64,000 nt of DNA from Micromussa lordhowensis (lineage: Eukaryota; Cnidaria; Anthozoa; Scleractinia; Lobophylliidae). The notes beneath the pieces were generated by a model. The model was not told the DNA's origin, searched no databases, and saw only the letters and a list, made by a program, of their open reading frames with translations. The position numbers were made by a program, and so were the translations under genes. The stretch is taken from positions 32,696,722 through 32,760,721 of the forward strand of contig OZ026596.1 of assembly GCA_964020085.1 (NCBI GenBank), read 5' to 3'. Of the stretch, positions 59,701 through 64,000 are shown piece by piece; positions within the stretch are counted from its first letter, which is position 1, and every line of letters starts with the position of its first letter.

Positions 59701-62526
59701 TTAAACGTATGTTTTTATGTCATACTGTATCAACATTTCCAGGACATTATTTTGCTTAGCTAAAAATTGAATAAAATAAAATTCTTGGCAAACTGATCTG
59801 CTTAGTTTAATATCAATAATACATTGTGAATTCAAACTCAGCATTTTCTTCTTACAAAATAGAATGAAATTCTGTGCTATTGAGAATGAGTTTTTGTTTC
59901 TCTACCAGTTTCGGTGCAATAATGTATTGTTTTTAACTTGTCTTCATAAGAAAATTGATTATATACAATGTAAGACAAAAGACCCCACATGTATGCTTAA
60001 TAGCACACTGAACAGTTTTGATCACTTTTGTAGGACACCAGTTGATGACCGTTATGAGCCATTCTTCCATATTTCCATTGTGGAAGGAGACATTTCTTTA
60101 GTGTTGGACAGTGAGGCTTTGTCAAGGTAAAAACACTTGCTATATACAGGGTTCGTACGGGTCCTGGAAAACCTGGAAAGTCCTGGAATTTTATTATGGT
60201 ATTTTCCAGGACTGGAAAGTCCTGGAAAAAGGCCACTGGTCCTGGAAAGTTCTGGAAATTTGTTAAACTCGGCTAAAAAATTTGAAGTTTATGAAAGGCA
60301 GTAAGGAGAATTAACATCGAGATCATAGGAGTGTAGGGGTTAATGTGAATTTTAGAGCTCTTGAAAAATCAATCTGAGTCCTTGAAAAGTCATGGAAAAG
60401 TCCTGGAAATTTGTTTCTGATAAAGGGTATGAACCCTGTATATATAAATGGCCTACCCATGTAGTGTCATACGCCTACATGCAAAGGGTCACAGCTACAG
60501 CATGTATATCCAGCCTTCTGTATCATTACATATCTCAGTTGTGTTTTTCCCATAATATTGCCAAGGAGTCCACTCCAATGAGTTTACTCAATATTATGAA
60601 AAAAAAAATGACAGAATTACTTACTTGTAAAACTACAGATTTCCTGAAGGCTCACTTTACACAAACACCAATGATGAAGGATGGAAAATGATTCGTGTTG
60701 GAGATGCTCCCCTGGGGTTTGGTTAGTACTTGTTAAACAATGTTGAATGTTAACTTATAAGAAAACACATTTTTGAAATACAATTAATTACAGAAAGAAG
60801 CAAAGGAAAATTACAATGTTTCAGTAATCTTGACTCTTGACTTGAAAATAGCATTTAACTGTTGACATCTAATAACTCTTAATTAGACAGTGGTACACTT
60901 TTAATTAACCCTTTAAGCCCCATGTCATAACAATGTGAATATTAAATCAATTGCCATGAATTTTTGTCACAAGAATTGTCTTGCAAAGATTTGCTCATTG
61001 AAGTCATAAAATTGTGACCCCCCCCCCTCTTACCTAGAATATGACCACCCCCACAATTTTTCAATTTCTTTTTTGAGATGTATATGGGATGCAAGCCTTA
61101 CTGCACATTACGCTGTACACTAAGAGCTGCAAGATAAGGTATAGTTTTAGTTTGGGGGCATACCTAATACAATTAAGAAAGTTTTCATTTTTGTGTTTTA
61201 AACTCATTTCACTCAAAATCACAACATCCTTCATAGCTGCTGATGTCATTTTCCAACTAAGGTGACCAGTAGCTTTCAATACACGGTCAGGGAGCCTGTA
61301 TAATTTTGTTGGTTTGGTAAAAATGGCTGTTTGCATCGGGGCTTAAAGGATCAATACATATTCTTACACCTTTGACACTAAAATTAAAACCTTTGACTGT
61401 TATTTTCATTTCTCCACTTGACAATGAAGTCAAGATGTCTTCAAAACTTTATAGTTTATTCTCGCTTCTTTTTGTAATCAATGTTAACTTAGTTTGTTTA
61501 ATAAGTAACCAGCTCATCAGTTAGTCGAGTGGATGGATGGAGAGCTTGACTAGCTTGCTAGCTGACAGTGTTGTTTCAATGTGTACTTCTACAGGGTATA
61601 CCAATTAGTAACAGTTAATTGTGTTTACATAAATTTATTAGGCACTTGGTCAACCTACAGCACTTGGAAAACCTGTCTCCCACTAACTAAATAGCATTAT
61701 AAACTTTTGCAAAATATCCAGTCTTGACTATACAGTGTACAGTGTTCCAATTTTGCTTACTAAAATCTGACGTACAATAGCTCTTGATTTAACTGTTCTT
61801 GCTAGAGAATTAAGCAACTCTTGCTGTCTTCTGTGATGTATCTTTATTATTTTTTGCTCTGCATAAATTATGTAACTGTTACCTTACCTCTTCAAATGCT
61901 TGATATTAAATTAAAAGTAATTGCATCATAGTTTTGTTTGCTAGCTTCTGTCTACTTGTTGTGTGTTGTGTAGATGAAACTGGTGTCGCTGCTCAGATCG
62001 CAGAACCCTTAGCAGATGTACTTATGTCCACTTATTACATCAGTACTTATGGCCTCGGTCATACACTGGTATGTATAGACTTGCAGGTCAGATAAGTGCT
62101 GTGGAAAACCAATGAAAGCTACCTTTAACTTCTTTTGCCAACAAGTCGCTTGAAAATCCTTGATACAAAATGCCAGTAATTTTTATGATTCCAGCAGCTA
62201 ACCTTAAAAATGTTTACAGCTGGTCATATTAATTTTTTTGGTTCACATTCACACTGCCCTTCTGTACTGACAGTTAACTAGAGCTGTCTAAAGTCCCAAA
62301 TGACACATGAGAAATTAAACAGAGTTGTGAACTGTTGCATCAAAATTATTTAAAGGTACAGCTGATGTGTTTTCCACAGTCACTTTTTATTCTCCTGAAT
62401 TAATTTCAAGCCATTTGTGTGTTGTTTTTAGAGGAGAGTGGTATAGTTGCGCAGTTATCTGAACCTCTAACTGACGCTTTGTGTAGCTCTTTTTACATCT
62501 GCACTTTCCTTTATGATCATCTGTTG
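53736..62526 (+). CDS. CASTOR1: CASTOR/GATS-type arginine sensor for mTORC1, 3' partial
   Basis: Exons 53736-53872, 54144-54214, 57419-57606, 59299-59446, 59548-59671, 60034-60126, 60639-60721, then 61974-62068 or 62432-62526. Phases match throughout; one copy of exon 8 gives 313 codons, while human CASTOR1 has 329 aa, so only a short last exon is missing. Four ACT domains are recognisable from SELHILEHKLRV, RFFSFTETRDGYTIIVEDD, GISRIVKTVISPLADF with VSVLVISTYQSDYVLV, and VHPFTCPKNRFHVTS onward. Ser119 corresponds to human S111 (arginine) and Tyr126, Gln127, Asp129 to Y118, Q119, D121 (GATOR2 binding). In vertebrates, arginine releases CASTOR1 from GATOR2 and so activates mTORC1. The symbol is by family; CASTOR1/2 orthology is not resolved. 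Confidence 0.93.
54215..57418 (+). other. CASTOR intron 2, repeat-rich
   Basis: This 3.2 kb intron holds no further CASTOR exon. It has two similar AT-rich blocks (about 54455-54590 and 54632-54725), a degenerate fold-back (54957-55099), a retroelement-like tail with (agt)n near 55186, and a minus-strand open stretch at 55946-56437 (e.g. RKLINKRVRPLLKQQRANFQ) interrupted by stops, whose family I do not recognise. Confidence 0.5.
54957..55099. repeat. Degenerate fold-back, CASTOR intron 2
   Basis: gattgctgatttgcaactg and gatgtaaatcagcaatc face each other. Resembles the 41734/58939 MITE family but is strongly diverged. Confidence 0.5.
57941..58221. repeat. hAT-like MITE (cagggttc family), copy 1
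   Basis: Ends cagggttcatac and gtatgaaccctg, with internal gtcctggaaag blocks. Imperfect 8-bp flanks tgagctct/tgagctga. CASTOR intron 3. Copy 2 is at 60147-60438. Confidence 0.85.
58939..59080. repeat. Palindromic MITE, ggtacaaaagtcggacc family, copy 2
   Basis: Near-identical arms to 41734-41881 (ggatcaactcggatcgctg and inverse) with a different centre. CASTOR intron 3. Confidence 0.9.
60147..60438. repeat. hAT-like MITE (cagggttc family), copy 2
   Basis: Ends cagggttcgtac and gtatgaaccctg; about 80% similar to 57941-58221 by eye. Flanks gctatata/tatatata. CASTOR intron 6. Confidence 0.85.
61974..62068 (+). CDS. CASTOR1: CASTOR exon 8A, alternative arginine-pocket exon (Gly at D304)
   Basis: 95 nt, entering in phase 1 and leaving in phase 0, with acceptor gtgtag and donor gtatgta. 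It encodes DETGVAAQIAEPLADV then LMSTYYISTYGLGHTL, the segment equivalent to human CASTOR1 residues 276-307. E277 and T300 are kept, but the I280/V281 positions are V/A and the arginine-contact Asp304 position is Gly. It is 15/32 identical to exon 8B. Confidence 0.88.
62096..62383. repeat. Imperfect inverted repeat between exons 8A and 8B
   Basis: A left arm at 62096-62137 (gtgctgtggaaaac, then gctacctttaac) pairs with a right arm at 62345-62383 (ttaaaggtacagct, then gttttccacag). Eleven bases pair perfectly and more pair with small gaps. It may be a worn MITE or an RNA structure that affects choice between the exons. Confidence 0.7.
62432..62526 (+). CDS. CASTOR1: CASTOR exon 8B, alternative arginine-pocket exon (Asp at D304)
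   Basis: 95 nt with the same phases as 8A and the same donor gtatgta. It encodes EESGIVAQLSEPLTDA then LCSSFYICTFLYDHLL. It keeps the equivalents of E277, I280, V281, T300, F301 and D304, so it is the canonical arginine-binding version. Splicing 8A to 8B would read AGG AGA GTG GTA TAG, an immediate stop, so the two cannot be used together. Confidence 0.9.
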
Positions 62527-63088
62527 GTATGTACTCCTGATTATCAACAAGTCATTAATAGAAATACATTTTAATACCAGTTTCTAAGTAGTAACTGTGG
62601 CTACTTTTATTGTCTAAGTATTTAATACAGTTTCTTGAAAATTTCTACTGAGCTCATACCTCTTGCAACTGAGGCCCCATTTTAGAATCTTTCGTCAAAT
62701 TTAAAAAAAACATGTCCTGCTCTATTAATCCCCTCGCCATCTTTTTTTGTATCTATCAAGATATGCTGATAGGATTATCTGTTCATTGCCAGTTTGGAGA
62801 GATGTGTTATTAAACAGAAAACAAGCATTATCTACATTCCATACCAGTATCTACACAAATAATATTTGTGATAGGTATTTGAAATTTGTCACCACCTCCA
62901 TGAAACCCCAACTCGCTTGCTTTCCGTCTCCCATCCATAAATAAAATACTGCTGAGACTTATCACCAACTTTTTGCCCTCAATTTGATGCACCTTCCATG
63001 CTTTGCCTTGGTGTCAATTTCTTCTGCAGGGCCAGGAACGTCTCCGGCTCCCAGAAAAGATGCTAGCTCCTCTTCTTGCAATGTCTCA

Positions 63089-63329
63089 AATAGACCATTT
63101 TACAGTTTTTGGCAAAGTGACCTGGCCTCTGACTGGCAGCGAGGCTGGAGTTGACCTTGTTTTGATACAGACCTCACTGCTTTTATTGTGCAAATCAAGT
63201 TGTTCTTATGCTAACTAGTTTACATTTACATGAGAAAACCTTGAAGGTCTGTATCAAAGCAAGGTCACCTCCAGCCTCGCTTGCATTCATGGCCAGGTAA
63301 CTAAGTACACAACTGTAAAATGGCCTATT
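63089..63329. repeat. MITE, aatagaccattttacagtt family
   Basis: Ends aatagaccattttacagtt and aactgtaaaatggcctatt, with internal ggtctgtatcaaagcaaggt pairing with accttgttttgatacagacc. Confidence 0.88.
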
Positions 63330-63418
63330 ACTGTTCACCATCATTAAATTACATACCATCGTGATTTCTTGAGCACAGTCTCTGAGGTGCAAATAAAGAG
63401 CTCATGACAATATTTATA

Positions 63419-63547
63419 TCTTATTAGATGTTTTGGTGTGTAGTATATCGCTGTATATTTTTACGAGTTGTGCAGTATTTTGGCAAGCCCGTAGGACGAG
63501 TCAAAATACAAACAGCAAGTAATAATATACAGCGATAATACACACAA

Positions 63548-63563
<16 letters not shown>
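63419..63563. repeat. Fold-back MITE at window end
   Basis: Ends tcttattagatgttttg and aaaaacgtctaataaga; arms of about 40 bp containing atcgctgtatat and its inverse. Confidence 0.88.
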
Positions 63564-63578
<15 letters not shown>

Positions 63579-64000
63579 GATTTGGAAACAGCTCTCTATT
63601 AATGACTTCAAAAAGCGGTATAAAATCATCATCTCAAATGTCAGTCATATTTCCAACTAGTTTTACTTCGCAATTATATTTGTTCTTGTTCTGTGACTTT
63701 TCTGTAAGTAATATTTCCATGCTACCTTCAAAATATCTGTGAAGTAGTTTAGTCTTATTAATTATTATTTGTTTCCTTCGTTCCTTTCGTTATTTGTAAG
63801 TAAGCAGCAGCCAACTTGAAAGCTTTGCTACTTTGGCTGCTGCACACTAATTCACAAACTTGCATATATATAACTATAAATCTTCCATTATCTTGTTTTC
63901 TATATTTTGTTTCTTTTCCTCCTTTCGTTTTTGTCTACCAGAATAGTGTAAATAAAGGTTGTTGTTGTTGTTGTTTTCCCGAAATTCTGACTTGCCAAGG

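Larger units (their letters stand above)
62527..64000. other. Downstream CASTOR intron with MITEs
   Basis: The last CASTOR exon (about 16 residues expected, phase 0) was searched for and not found, so it probably lies right of the window. The stretch holds two MITEs (63089-63329, 63419-63563). It ends in aaataaaggttgttgttgttg (about 63950-63975), a retroelement-like microsatellite tail. Confidence 0.55.

Noticed and set aside
63028..63218. Last CASTOR exon after the acceptor ttctgcag at 63029
   Set aside because: The reading frame (GQERLRLPEKMLAPLL) does not match the expected C-terminal segment and runs into a MITE.

Overview
The window is animal nuclear DNA: AT-rich, with short exons, GT-AG introns and dense decayed transposons. 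Gene content and repeats (a Polinton, a PAT/Ngaro-type DIRS element, an L1/Tx1-like LINE, tRNA-derived SINEs and many short fold-back MITEs) fit an anthozoan cnidarian, probably a stony coral. The species is inferred, not proven.

Five host genes were rebuilt exon by exon. From left to right: SPRING1 (minus strand; first three coding exons, the 3' end lies left of the window); TYW1 (minus, 21 exons, complete, 762 aa); POP5 (plus, 5 exons, complete, 177 aa); SBDS (minus, 5 exons, complete, 251 aa); and a CASTOR/GATS-type arginine sensor (plus, 8 exons seen, only the short last exon missing). TYW1 and POP5 start 102 bp apart, head to head, so they probably share a promoter. SBDS and CASTOR are also head to head, about 0.8 kb apart. 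The products act in tRNA modification (TYW1), tRNA/rRNA processing (POP5), 60S ribosome maturation (SBDS), amino-acid sensing for mTORC1 (CASTOR) and sterol regulation (SPRING1).

Two large mobile elements occupy the left 25 kb. A tyrosine-recombinase retrotransposon with split direct repeats (A1-ORFs-B1-A2-B2; about 1.58-6.98 kb) lies in the SPRING1 intron just after exon 3. A Polinton/Maverick lies at 9.31-24.52 kb, with terminal inverted repeats, an MCP-like capsid gene, an A32-like packaging ATPase, an integrase and a protein-primed-type PolB. It is dead: almost every gene is frameshifted and PolB lacks its central catalytic region. PolB was also hit by a tRNA-derived SINE (16-bp target duplication) and by a nearly full-length L1-like LINE (16-bp target duplication), giving a nested stratigraphy.

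The most interesting finding is in the CASTOR gene. Two tandem exons of identical length (95 nt) and identical splice phase encode the same part of the arginine-binding ACT domain. One keeps the aspartate equivalent to human CASTOR1 D304, the other has glycine there. Including both creates an immediate stop codon, so they look like mutually exclusive exons that could switch arginine sensing on or off. Introns and intergenic DNA are otherwise mostly MITEs, SINEs and LINE or Penelope fragments, listed individually.
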